From a virus, in IMG/VR virus record IMGVR_UViG_3300023094_000021, positions 1 through 39,212 of that record: a stretch of 39,212 nt of DNA; one strand, written 5' to 3'. Shown piece by piece: positions 22,059-30,563 of the stretch (position 1 is the first letter of the stretch; each line of letters opens with the position of its first letter). A program made the translations under genes and the position numbers. The notes beneath the pieces are model-generated. The model was not told where the DNA came from, made no database searches, and saw only the letters and a program-made list of their open reading frames with translations.

Positions 22059-22220
22059 ATGAACGCAATAAAAAGTTTATTTGTAGCCCTTTTTAACATC
22101 GCTATATTGGGTTTATGTTGGTATTTTAGAGGATTTAATTTAACTGTAATTATCGGGATTGGATTGATTATATATTACATAAATATTTTAATAGAAAGAA
22201 TAGATGAAAGACTCAACTAA
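22059..22220 (+). CDS. Two-span membrane peptide, 53 aa
   Basis: MNAIKSLFVALFNIAILGLC and a second helix LTVIIGIGLIIYYI; charged C-terminus ERIDERLN. Starts 5 nt after the previous stop. Confidence 0.5.
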   Translation: MNAIKSLFVALFNIAILGLCWYFRGFNLTVIIGIGLIIYYINILIERIDERLN

Positions 22221-22383
22221 AATCAGCAATCAGCACACAGAGATTGCAAAAGCAGCTAAGACAATGGAAGTCCCAGCTTACGTAATCCATTTAGCTAAAC
22301 ATCAACTACAGTCTAATGATCGTGAAGCGGTCTATGAGTGGATTAAAATGAACAAGGATAAGAAACTAGCTATTCAATTCTAA
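22204..22383 (+). CDS. Small helical protein, 59 aa
   Basis: MKDSTKISNQHTEIAKAAKT; soluble; overlaps the membrane gene by 17 nt. The segment AKAAKTMEVPAYVIHLAK could be an HTH, but this is weak. No family recognised. Confidence 0.5.
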   Translation: MKDSTKISNQHTEIAKAAKTMEVPAYVIHLAKHQLQSNDREAVYEWIKMNKDKKLAIQF

Positions 22384-22472
22384 TGACAGAGCGAATAATC
22401 AAATACGGATCAATAGCTGTTTGCGCTTACCTGTTTATCTTTCTATTTCAATGCGTAGAATCGGTGTTATAA
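22383..22472 (+). CDS. Single-span membrane peptide, 29 aa
   Basis: MTERIIKYGSIAVCAYLFIF plus nine residues; lone membrane helix with TAATG overlap upstream. Very short and so uncertain. Confidence 0.3.
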   Translation: MTERIIKYGSIAVCAYLFIFLFQCVESVL

Positions 22473-22476
22473 TGTT

Positions 22477-22510
22477 AAGGCTATTAGGGTTGATTCTAAT
22501 AGCCTTTTTT
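22477..22510 (+). terminator. Intrinsic terminator of the rightward small-gene cluster
   Basis: AAGGCTATTAG and CTAATAGCCTT form a perfect 11-bp stem with an 8-nt loop, followed by TTTT. It separates the rightward cluster from the convergent structural genes. Confidence 0.9.
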
Positions 22511-22554
22511 ACTTTGTGCTTGTATCGGTTGTGTGAGTTGCTACTTACTCTGCT

Positions 22555-23136
22555 TTAAAAATCAAACCTATAAAACCAAACACTCCGGATACTTGCAGTT
22601 CCTAGTATCACTAATCCGCTCCATTGCGCTGTAATATCCAAAGCCTGACTATTAACCATGTTCATTACCGTTTCTGTATAGAATGAAGCATTAGCATTAG
22701 ATAAGTTAATAATACCACCATTAGGCTGTATAATCTCGGTTAATACTATCTGAGTGCTTAATCCTGTTGCAAGTATAGTACCTCTAATCCTAATCCCTGC
22801 ATTGGTTAACCCGCCCGTAACTCCAGTTGCATTAACCATAGCTACTGTTGCCGTTCCTAACTTAATCTTTAATGCCAAATTAGGTAATGATAAAGTAGGA
22901 GTAGTTACGATACACGCTAGTTCAAATCTGTAAGGTCTATAAGGGACTAAGGTATTAGCTTTAATAGTATCCTTTACTGATCCTAATAAGCTAGTCTCAA
23001 CGCCTGTATTATTTGACAATATAATATTAGGTGTAAAACTCTTAACTGATCCTACAGGCGTTAATAATGGTGCTGTAATTGTTTGCCCAAAACATATTGA
23101 TGTGATAAGCAAAAAGAGTAGTGTTAATTTTTTCAT
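22555..23136 (-). CDS. Fibre-like protein with signal peptide, 193 aa
   Basis: A Sec-type signal (MKKLTLLFLLITSICFGQTI, cleavage likely after Ala/Gly-Gln as in Flavobacteria) followed by a beta-rich chain. The C-terminal part contains LVILGTASIRSVWFYRFDF, similar in style to phage tail-fibre end domains. It is the most distal gene of the tail module. A signal peptide is unexpected for a virion protein assembled in the cytoplasm. It may be secreted or the signal may be cryptic. Confidence 0.65.
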   Translation of the reverse strand: MKKLTLLFLLITSICFGQTITAPLLTPVGSVKSFTPNIILSNNTGVETSLLGSVKDTIKANTLVPYRPYRFELACIVTTPTLSLPNLALKIKLGTATVAMVNATGVTGGLTNAGIRIRGTILATGLSTQIVLTEIIQPNGGIINLSNANASFYTETVMNMVNSQALDITAQWSGLVILGTASIRSVWFYRFDF

Positions 23137-23137
23137 G

Positions 23138-24022
23138 TTAGTTTGTCGTAAAAGTTCCTTGACTAGATGTGATTGTAAGTTTATTTGTATTAGTAACCCT
23201 TAAGGTAATTGTACAGTTTGCATTAGTACTTTCCATATATCCGGCTGTTCCAACTGTTGTATTTGTTCCAACACCCACTATGGATTGACTAGCGTTCTGC
23301 GCTATCCTAAAGCCTCCTGTTCCTTCCCCGACGATCTGAAATAATTGGCCGACAGTCAATGTAGCTGGTAACGTTATCACTGTCCTAGATGAGCTATGAG
23401 GTATATAAATCGTTCCCGCCACAGCATTTTGAGTCGTCCCTGTAATCTCAACTATCTGAGTTATCCTAGCATCAATATAAGCTTGTTGTGCTGTACTTAG
23501 TGGTTTATTTACGTCAGATGTATTATCTACGTTAGCAAGACCTACAGCCGTTTTAGTTAATGCTAGTGAAATAACAGGCGATGTATTAGGCGTCTGAATA
23601 GACCAAGTTTGACCTATGCCATTAACAGCACTTAACGCTGTAACTGTTCCCGTGTTGCTTGTATATCCATTTGGGTTACTTGCTAAGTAATACCCTACAC
23701 TAGCATGATTACCCCATCCAAATGCGCTATTCCAATTACTTATATTAGTCGCTGTAATCGCTTTAACATTAGCAGGTACTGTTGGATCTGTTTCAGTAGT
23801 TATACCTCCGCTTGACCCTACTGTAACCCACTGAGAACCGTTATACCATTTCATTGCATTAGCAACTACATCATGCCATAAAGACCCAGGACTTAAATAA
23901 GGTGCTGTCGTTCGGCTAGGAGGGATAAGACCATTTGTAAACCTTGTACTAGTGGGATTCGTTGTTTGCCCTACTACACCGATTGAACAGAGTAGTAGTA
24001 TTGAGAGGGATTTGTATTTCAT
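23138..24022 (-). CDS. Tail-fibre-like protein with signal peptide, 294 aa
   Basis: N-terminal signal MKYKSLSILLLCSIGVVGQT, then repetitive fibre sequence including SLALTKTAVGLANVDNTSDV and NKPLSTAQQAYID, the phage-fibre motif (V)GL(A/G)NVDNTSDxNKP-S-T-Q. The middle holds WNSAFGWGNHASVGYYLAS as in host-recognition fibres. It stops 1 nt before the next gene start, so the two are co-transcribed. Signal peptides on two consecutive fibre genes are notable. Confidence 0.75.
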   Translation of the reverse strand: MKYKSLSILLLCSIGVVGQTTNPTSTRFTNGLIPPSRTTAPYLSPGSLWHDVVANAMKWYNGSQWVTVGSSGGITTETDPTVPANVKAITATNISNWNSAFGWGNHASVGYYLASNPNGYTSNTGTVTALSAVNGIGQTWSIQTPNTSPVISLALTKTAVGLANVDNTSDVNKPLSTAQQAYIDARITQIVEITGTTQNAVAGTIYIPHSSSRTVITLPATLTVGQLFQIVGEGTGGFRIAQNASQSIVGVGTNTTVGTAGYMESTNANCTITLRVTNTNKLTITSSQGTFTTN

Positions 24023-24024
24023 AA

Positions 24025-24816
24025 CTAAGAAAATCTAGTGTTATTTTTTGTATAATCAGCTAAAACTTGAGCATCGCATGATTTACCAGATACTGTCGTA
24101 TTTTCAAGAACGGTTCTATAAATTACACCTTTCCATGATGAGCCTCCTATTAAAAAACTTTTAGCTGTTCCAGTAGTTGGATTACCTAATCTTGTTCCTC
24201 TAGCTAAAGGGAAAGTAGCGACGACCCCTCCGTTTATGTATTTTTTAACAGTAGTTCCTTCATATGATAACCCTAACTGAACAACTACATCTTTTGTTAT
24301 ATCGGCAGCGTCAGTTACCTGAACAGCGGCACTTTCTGTTGAAACAATAGCTCTTGGTCTAACTCCAGCTGCTCCTGATTCAATAGCAAACTGAAATAAG
24401 TCAGCATTAGAATTGATTGAGTATCTTCCTATGATCCTTGTAAAAGGTGAAGTTGAAAAATCAGTGGACTTCACTTTAACCCATATAGTCATATAGAAGT
24501 TAGGGTTTAAAGCACTTAAATTAAAATCGTTATCAGAAGGAAATCCAATAACTGAAGCACTATTACCAGGGAACATTAACCCTCCGTTTTCAAAATTTAA
24601 GACCGAAGAACCAGATGTTACAGACCCGTTTATCCCTCCTGTTACTAGATTTATAATTGGCGTTCCTGCTGGTGCATTTGCCTGTAAAGGAAAGGAGTTG
24701 TTATTTTTAAAATCAAAGACGTATAATGTTCCATTATTAATCATTGAGTCCTTCTCTAATTTTGGAATTAAAGGGTTACTAAAATTTGATCCTACTGATC
24801 TGAAAAAAGTTGACAT
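24025..24816 (-). CDS. LamG/concanavalin-like tail protein, 263 aa
   Basis: The strand pattern matches a Concanavalin/LamG-type lectin domain from about residue 50 on, with FYMTIWVKVKSTDFSTSPFT, IIGRYSINSNADLFQFAIES and a repeated KYINGG...TFPLA strand. It sits 1 nt after the SGNH protein stop. It likely binds a surface glycan. Confidence 0.65.
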   Translation of the reverse strand: MSTFFRSVGSNFSNPLIPKLEKDSMINNGTLYVFDFKNNNSFPLQANAPAGTPIINLVTGGINGSVTSGSSVLNFENGGLMFPGNSASVIGFPSDNDFNLSALNPNFYMTIWVKVKSTDFSTSPFTRIIGRYSINSNADLFQFAIESGAAGVRPRAIVSTESAAVQVTDAADITKDVVVQLGLSYEGTTVKKYINGGVVATFPLARGTRLGNPTTGTAKSFLIGGSSWKGVIYRTVLENTTVSGKSCDAQVLADYTKNNTRFS

Positions 24817-24817
24817 A

Positions 24818-26683
24818 TTACCAATTATTAAATGTGATGAAATTATAAAATTCTTGTGCTACAATATCTTGACCTGTATTGTTTAGGTGTATGTTATCTG
24901 ATCTTAAACTTAATGGAGGTATGTCATTATTAAAATCTATTACATCTTGAGATAGGCTAGGATTATATGATCTTACTAAAACCTCCCTCAACTCTACGTA
25001 ATTTCTAGGGTACTTTAATCTTAAAGAATTATTTAATCCTACAAGTGTGTTATAGTTAGTCTGACCTATAAATTCACCTGCAAAATTTCCATTCAATACA
25101 GAGGCTACTATAAATTTTTTATTTGTAGGCTTTAAATAAGCTACCATTCGATCTACATTTGCCAATACAGCATTTGGATCTAAATAATCATTCCTTCCTG
25201 CCCATATTATTTGTATTTCAAAATCTTTATTTAATCCATCAGGATTAAACATTTCTTTTCTGTTGGTAACTATAGCGCTACCACTAGCGGATCTGGTAAA
25301 GCTATATACGCCATTTGCAGCTCTAGCGAATACGCCTTTTATATTTTTAAGAAAGCCTGTTGTACTCTTGCTAACTTGCATGATATTTACATTATCAGGA
25401 GTAATTACTACGCTACCACTTGCGGGTATTAAATTTCCAGTTATAGCAACAGCAACAGATAACCCACCTTGCCTAAAAGCTATTTGAGTTGAGGTATCGC
25501 CGCCTATACCTGTGTTAGTATAAGTTCTATCAGATCCTAATAATTGTTGAAGTCTTACTAGGTATCTCCCGTTTTCGGTTAAAGAGTCCCCAGTCCCTGT
25601 TATATTTTTTGATGGCTCTATGTATTTTACGTATTGAGATAGGCCTGTTCCAATTAGAGACATTATATCTGTACCCCAAATCATAACATTACCTTCGTCT
25701 GATACTCCTAAGGGTATTTTGTTGTTATCATCCAGTACCCCCCAAGAGTAACCTGTTCCTGATGTAAAATCAATTAGTCTAGCTTTAACATAATTGTTAT
25801 AATCAATAATTTCTTTTATAGTAGCGTTAATTTTTGGATACGCGTATGTGCCAAATTCCCCAGCTTCATCTAAGAATATAGGCATCTTTAAGTTGTCATC
25901 TAAAACACCCCAAGAATACCCAGAATTGTTGAGTGTATAAAGTACAAGTTTTACATAATCATCTATATAACTTTTTAAAGGATCAAATTCACTATGAAGC
26001 ACTACACTATTAGGTATAATTGAAGAATCCCCTAACTGTGAGTACAAAACCCAAACATCTTCATCTGCATCTAAAGCCTGATCGAAAGTAATACGCCCGT
26101 TGGTAGTGTTAAAAGCTACTAGAGGTGGGTTATCTGTAGGCGTTACAGTACTTGCGCCAACTGTATAGAATTTACCTTTATAAACCCCTTTAGGTAACAT
26201 ACCAATTAACGAAGTGGATTGTACGTAATTTTGAGAAGCAACACCTTTTAAGTTTAGCCCGTAAACAACTGACTTTAAAATATCACTTGAGTTTGTATTT
26301 ATTCTATTACCTATTATTGATTCAGCTAATAAAGCTCTAGTAACTTCCGCCCCAATTTTATCATTCAAAATGAGATCGGCGTTTGTCCTGTTTATGACTT
26401 CCGTATTTAACGAGGTTTTATCTGCTTTACCAGAAATATCAACTGTTTTAAGTATTAAACCCGCATCCGTTAAATCATCTTTCCACCAATGTTCTACTGT
26501 TAATCCTCCTACTGTTACTATACAGGCACGACCTTTCATACGTACTGCGGGAGGTATAGCAGCACATGCAGCCGCAACCGACGCATAAGGTATTTCTTTA
26601 CCCGCTACTACTTCTGCTGCATACCAATCGTCTTGATGTTTTGCCGCGTTTACTCTCGTGTTGTCAATTGCGTTAAATGCCAT
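24818..26683 (-). CDS. Tail protein with SGNH (GDSL) hydrolase domain, 621 aa
   Basis: Residues 1-240 are an adaptor/fibre part of the type found on Bacteroidota phage tail proteins. A repeat (S/T)GYSWGVLDDNxK occurs at 254-264 and 310-320. The C-terminal SGNH hydrolase starts near 361: block I GDSL (Ser367), block II GIGGDTS (around 392-398), block III GRND (496-499), block V DNIH (Asp596, His599). The full catalytic set is present. The likely role is cutting ester or acetyl groups of a host polysaccharide during adsorption. Substrate unknown. Confidence 0.85.
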   Translation of the reverse strand: MAFNAIDNTRVNAAKHQDDWYAAEVVAGKEIPYASVAAACAAIPPAVRMKGRACIVTVGGLTVEHWWKDDLTDAGLILKTVDISGKADKTSLNTEVINRTNADLILNDKIGAEVTRALLAESIIGNRINTNSSDILKSVVYGLNLKGVASQNYVQSTSLIGMLPKGVYKGKFYTVGASTVTPTDNPPLVAFNTTNGRITFDQALDADEDVWVLYSQLGDSSIIPNSVVLHSEFDPLKSYIDDYVKLVLYTLNNSGYSWGVLDDNLKMPIFLDEAGEFGTYAYPKINATIKEIIDYNNYVKARLIDFTSGTGYSWGVLDDNNKIPLGVSDEGNVMIWGTDIMSLIGTGLSQYVKYIEPSKNITGTGDSLTENGRYLVRLQQLLGSDRTYTNTGIGGDTSTQIAFRQGGLSVAVAITGNLIPASGSVVITPDNVNIMQVSKSTTGFLKNIKGVFARAANGVYSFTRSASGSAIVTNRKEMFNPDGLNKDFEIQIIWAGRNDYLDPNAVLANVDRMVAYLKPTNKKFIVASVLNGNFAGEFIGQTNYNTLVGLNNSLRLKYPRNYVELREVLVRSYNPSLSQDVIDFNNDIPPLSLRSDNIHLNNTGQDIVAQEFYNFITFNNW

Positions 26684-26688
26684 GTATA

Positions 26689-27480
26689 TTAGTTGTTAAA
26701 TCTTAATCCTAAACCTGTGTAAATTGTAGCGAAGTTTCCTATGTATGCATCGTAGCTACCTATATCTACCTTTGATCCGAACGTTCCTGTAGCTCCAATC
26801 GGCGTACTTGAGGTATCATCTGATAAATCCGTTACGCTAGTTTTAATAGGCTGCCCATCTGGTAAAGCAACCCAAGGGATAGCAAATGTTGGTATAGCAA
26901 AAGGGAAAGTTACGCTCATTAAGTTGGTGAATGCTACCTGACTACCTGCTAGTATTCTTGCTGTATCTAATGTATCACCTTCATTCATAAACCCATAGTA
27001 AGCTACTAAAGTTCCTGGAGTTGGTGGTTCTGGAGTAGCCTCGAATATAGGTTTACCAATACCCACAAATGAAACATTAAATGTATAAGGCGATTCTAAG
27101 TCCGCAGTCTCTTTATAACTTCCTATCCTAACTAATCCCTCACGAACTATTGTGCTGTTAATATCCGCAGTCTTAGCCCAGAATATCCTCTTATCCAATG
27201 CTAATTCAGCTACTTCTTGAAAGTTAGCCTTTAATAATTTATCTGTATTCTTAACCGCATAAGCCATTCCATCTACTGAGAAATCCCATGATCCGTAACC
27301 AGATTGCGACCTATCCCATCCCCCATCGCATTTATTACGGAAAGAAATACTCTCGAACTCCACCGATAAGCCGTTACTTGTACCGCATATAACGGGGCGG
27401 TAGTTAACTGAATTGCCACGTGATGCGGTGATAGGAGTGATGGTGTCTACTAGGACTACAAATTGGCTGCCGTTATACAT
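26689..27480 (-). CDS. Second tail-tube-like protein with extra C-terminal domain, 263 aa
   Basis: Residues 1-150 are clearly related to the major tail tube protein at 33403-33867: both share NKCDGG, GSWxFSxDG, a KxNFxxxxxLAxxKxIFxA stretch, REGxVRIxxYxET and a final FVGIG. The last 110 residues (AYYGFMNEGDTLDTARILAG to LGLRFNN) form a separate domain also present on the head-tail adaptor at 36295-36969. It is placed between tail-hub and SGNH genes, not by the tube gene, so it could be a decoration, distal tube segment or adaptor for fibres. Confidence 0.75.
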   Translation of the reverse strand: MYNGSQFVVLVDTITPITASRGNSVNYRPVICGTSNGLSVEFESISFRNKCDGGWDRSQSGYGSWDFSVDGMAYAVKNTDKLLKANFQEVAELALDKRIFWAKTADINSTIVREGLVRIGSYKETADLESPYTFNVSFVGIGKPIFEATPEPPTPGTLVAYYGFMNEGDTLDTARILAGSQVAFTNLMSVTFPFAIPTFAIPWVALPDGQPIKTSVTDLSDDTSSTPIGATGTFGSKVDIGSYDAYIGNFATIYTGLGLRFNN

Positions 27481-27484
27481 ATGT

Positions 27485-27492
27485 CAAATATA
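27485..27492 (-). promoter_or_regulatory. Leaderless promoter of the distal tail-gene operon
   Basis: TATATTTG (minus) ends 4 nt before ATG 27480; TTG at 27515-27517 is 22 nt upstream. Confidence 0.65.
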
Positions 27493-27537
27493 ATGAATTG
27501 TAACAACATACTTACAAAAGCATATTAGATAGGAACG

Positions 27538-27545
27538 TATATTTG
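27538..27545 (+). promoter_or_regulatory. Leaderless promoter of the 27550 gene cluster
   Basis: TATATTTG ends 4 nt before ATG 27550. The upstream ACAAAAGC element also occurs before the 1728 box. Confidence 0.6.
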
Positions 27546-27549
27546 AAGA

Positions 27550-27864
27550 ATGGAAAGCTTAGAAGAAAAAATACATAACCGAGCAATGTCTATTGTCAAT
27601 TCAAAAATTAACACTCCGATAAATGTACTTAAAACAATAGATTCAATTGTTGTATTTTATACACCAAAAAAAGATACTGATTTGGAAACGTTTTTATGTT
27701 ATTACCCAATGATAACAGGCGAAGGGAGTGGATATGTATCTAGGCTAACTGAATCATCAAATGATGAATTAATATTTTCTGGAATAATGAAAGCTAATGT
27801 TGAATATAAAATTCAGATAAGAGTATTGGCTTTCTCTCATCGACTAACTAATCCTAACTTATAA
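27550..27864 (+). CDS. Plus-strand inserted gene, 104 aa
   Basis: MESLEEKIHNRAMSIVNSKI; soluble, mixed alpha/beta, no motif I know. First of three plus-strand genes in the minus-strand tail module, with a leaderless promoter. Next gene overlaps its stop by one base. Likely moron. Confidence 0.65.
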   Translation: MESLEEKIHNRAMSIVNSKINTPINVLKTIDSIVVFYTPKKDTDLETFLCYYPMITGEGSGYVSRLTESSNDELIFSGIMKANVEYKIQIRVLAFSHRLTNPNL

Positions 27865-27971
27865 TGCAAAACATCGAAGGAACAAAAAGCGCAACTCTAA
27901 TCATACTAGCAATCGCGCTAACAGGTATATTGTTTTTTGGAGGTATTTACTGGAATTATAGCCCGTTTTAA
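27864..27971 (+). CDS. Single-span membrane peptide, 35 aa
   Basis: MQNIEGTKSATLIILAIALT and a short aromatic tail (GGIYWNYSPF). TAATG overlap with the previous gene; 1 nt before the next ATG. Confidence 0.45.
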   Translation: MQNIEGTKSATLIILAIALTGILFFGGIYWNYSPF

Positions 27972-27972
27972 T

Positions 27973-28362
27973 ATGAGAACAGAAATAAATTTAATTAACA
28001 AAGCAAAGTTTTTCGCCCAGTATTTTAGACAAGAAGTACTTAAAAAATCTCAAAAATCAGAAGTAATAAGGTTGATTGGGTCAGACTTGAATTCAAGAAA
28101 AATTAAGGAAGTTCATTTTCTTTTACTAAAACCTCTTTCGTCAATTACAGATGAAGACGCTATTGAAGTTGCCTATCTAAACGGTCACGTAAAGTCCTTA
28201 ACTGATAATGGGAAAGAAGACGTCTTAGATTTTCTGAATGGGGATTATTGGTGCCTTTGTTTTAGAGGTGTGGACTACCTGCGTTCCAAAGGCTACGCTT
28301 TACAGTGGATGGGGTTATCAGTTGAAGAAATGGTAGAAGCAGGTTGGGTTAAACTAGTTTAA
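27973..28362 (+). CDS. Plus-strand inserted gene, 129 aa
   Basis: Start MRTEINLINKAKFFAQYFRQ at 27973, directly after the preceding stop. Soluble; C-terminal GDYWCLCFRGVDYLRSKGYA and LQWMGLSVEEMVEAGW are distinctive. Family unknown to me. Ends 4 nt into the stop region of the convergent hub gene. Confidence 0.65.
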   Translation: MRTEINLINKAKFFAQYFRQEVLKKSQKSEVIRLIGSDLNSRKIKEVHFLLLKPLSSITDEDAIEVAYLNGHVKSLTDNGKEDVLDFLNGDYWCLCFRGVDYLRSKGYALQWMGLSVEEMVEAGWVKLV

Positions 28363-30563
28363 TCCCCATAATCCATCTTCAACGTCTCATTTACCATCAC
28401 TGCATCCGTAAGCACTTGAGCAAATTTCAATCTAGGTATTCCAGATTTCAAATCGAATGAGCCGGATAGAAATATAAAGTAGCTATCTAGCAAATCAACA
28501 GCAAGCAAAGTGTTTATATCAATTGTTTCTATTGTCGGATTACTCCATTCGGTTTTATATTCAAAATCAATGACCCTATAAGCCTTTTGATGTAAGCGTA
28601 ATTCCGTGTTAGCTATAATACTAAGTATCGGTAAATATTCTGTTATACCTGATCTTTTCCATAAGAAGCTGAACTGTGCAGAATCTGGAGTAATCAAAGG
28701 ACTGTTCTCTGACTGGCTAATGCGTATTCCAGAAGTACGGGTGCCATTACTATCGTCGGAATGCAATACCTCAATACGATCAGGCTTAAAACTTTGTTTA
28801 GTTAATAATACTTGTAAATTAGACTCACCTATAGCGTTCTTCTCCCTTCCTGTACCGAATCCAGCGTTAAGATTTACATTGTTGATGTTCGTTTTAAAAT
28901 GAGTACCATTAGCAAGGCCTACAGCAAGTATATTAATAGTCATTAAGTAATCTTCATCTAAAGGATCTACTTTAATTTCAAACCTTAATTGCTTTAGGAA
29001 ATCTACAGAGTTTTTCTTGAATACATAAGGGCGATTAGTGTTTTTCCATCCATCTTCGGTAAACCACATCCCATCATTATTAGATATGAATACGGAAATA
29101 TATCTACCTGCACTTGTATAATTAGCGGCATCTAATGAAAATAGATCAAAACTCAATGTAGGGAAGTCGTATTGCCTAATCTGTACAGGTGCATTAGGTA
29201 TTAATCCACCCGTTCCATTCGTACCTATTTCTACGTAATAATCGCTAGTCTCGTAACCATCTTGATAGCGTATCTTTGTAGTTCCCGTTGTGCCCCCATT
29301 CATTGACCAACCATCAGGAAGGCCTGTAGGTTTAGAAGTCCATTTATCAAAGTCACCGTTAAATAGCGTGTTTGCTATATACCCATATTTATAATATGCC
29401 TCAGACTGTTTAAATGCCTTAGCAAATGAAGTATCTCCAACAGGCCTAATGCTTCTATTCTGACCACCTACCCTAACAAAGTTACCTAAAGTCACATCTG
29501 GTGATTCGTGAAATCCATCTGGGTTAAAACGATATGAGAATACCGCGTCTAAGGATTTCTCCATTACATTCACAATCTGCCATACCCCATTGAATTGATG
29601 TAATCTACACCCCCAACGCGATAATATAGATTCCATTATAGTATAGCAATCCATAGCAGTGCCATCCTCATTTAAGAAAGGTTCAGTGTTAATGAATGAT
29701 TGACCCATAGGAGAAAGATTGCTGTTAACAACCATCGTTGCCTCGTAAGTATTAACTCCTACAAGCATATTCAATGATAGCCCCGTTTTAGCCAAACACA
29801 ATCGTAATACCTCCCTATCTGAATAATAACCTTTATACTTAGTGAAGTCTTCACGTTGAAATGGAACGTCTTTAAGCAATCCTAACGCATCTGTAGCTCT
29901 TACTGACACATCATAAGGCTTTGATGCAAATGGTTCAATACAACTATCTGGGATTAGATAACCCGACCACTTCCAAGCGCCTGAAATATCTACACGCCAT
30001 TCCTTTTCATCAGCAGTATACATACTAGATAATTCGAAATCTCCTATTGCTTTAATCCTAATCTCGCATTGACTACCATTGACAGGCGTTAACTTATATT
30101 CTCCATTGTCGGGATAATCAATTAATACAGGTGAATCACTTTCTCCAGCAAATTGTATTTCTTGAACAGGGATGATTATGCTATCTACAGGGTAACGTTT
30201 CTTAAAAGTAACTATTATATTTTGGCCTCTCTTATCGCAAAATGAGCCCTCGTATCTTGACCTATATTCGTAAACAATAGGGACAGGTGGAATAGGAGGA
30301 TTAGGATCTGGAGTAGGGGATGAGCTAGAAACAGGTATATATTGTAAATCAGAAAATTCACCCGCATATCTCGCCCTTGCTTGATAAACTCCCGCAGCTA
30401 GGTTGCTGAAATAAGATCCTGGCTGTTCGGTTGCAAAGTTATTTATACTATAAGCATCGCCTGTAATTAATACCCCATTATTTAATAACTGAATACTTAT
30501 GCTTCCATCTGCTGCACCAGTTGTAGTTTCATCTGTAGCTAGTACGCTTATCGTTAATGCCAT
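28359..30563 (-). CDS. Large baseplate/tail-hub protein with Ig-like N-terminus, 734 aa
   Basis: Residues 1-80 (MALTISVLATDETTTGAADG, then SNLAAGVYQARARYAG) resemble SprB/gliding-type beta-sandwich repeats. A Pro-rich linker (PTPDPNPPIPPVPIV) follows at about 84-98. From 100 on comes a long tail-tip protein with DISGAWKWSGYLIPDSCIEP, DALGLLKDVPF and RWGCRLHQFNGVWQIVNVME, typical of distal tail/hub proteins that follow the tape measure in Bacteroidota phages. Start overlaps the tape-measure stop. The exact Dit/Tal equivalence is inferred. Confidence 0.75.
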   Translation of the reverse strand: MALTISVLATDETTTGAADGSISIQLLNNGVLITGDAYSINNFATEQPGSYFSNLAAGVYQARARYAGEFSDLQYIPVSSSSPTPDPNPPIPPVPIVYEYRSRYEGSFCDKRGQNIIVTFKKRYPVDSIIIPVQEIQFAGESDSPVLIDYPDNGEYKLTPVNGSQCEIRIKAIGDFELSSMYTADEKEWRVDISGAWKWSGYLIPDSCIEPFASKPYDVSVRATDALGLLKDVPFQREDFTKYKGYYSDREVLRLCLAKTGLSLNMLVGVNTYEATMVVNSNLSPMGQSFINTEPFLNEDGTAMDCYTIMESILSRWGCRLHQFNGVWQIVNVMEKSLDAVFSYRFNPDGFHESPDVTLGNFVRVGGQNRSIRPVGDTSFAKAFKQSEAYYKYGYIANTLFNGDFDKWTSKPTGLPDGWSMNGGTTGTTKIRYQDGYETSDYYVEIGTNGTGGLIPNAPVQIRQYDFPTLSFDLFSLDAANYTSAGRYISVFISNNDGMWFTEDGWKNTNRPYVFKKNSVDFLKQLRFEIKVDPLDEDYLMTINILAVGLANGTHFKTNINNVNLNAGFGTGREKNAIGESNLQVLLTKQSFKPDRIEVLHSDDSNGTRTSGIRISQSENSPLITPDSAQFSFLWKRSGITEYLPILSIIANTELRLHQKAYRVIDFEYKTEWSNPTIETIDINTLLAVDLLDSYFIFLSGSFDLKSGIPRLKFAQVLTDAVMVNETLKMDYGD

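Noticed and set aside
22472-22558. A 28-codon membrane-like ORF starting at 22472
   Set aside because: Most of it is the stem-loop of a perfect terminator (22477-22510), and the hydrophobic codons arise from it. A real gene there would be odd.
25263-25487. Open frame antisense to the SGNH tail gene
   Set aside because: It has no promoter or motif and lies wholly inside a strongly supported gene; an effect of base composition.
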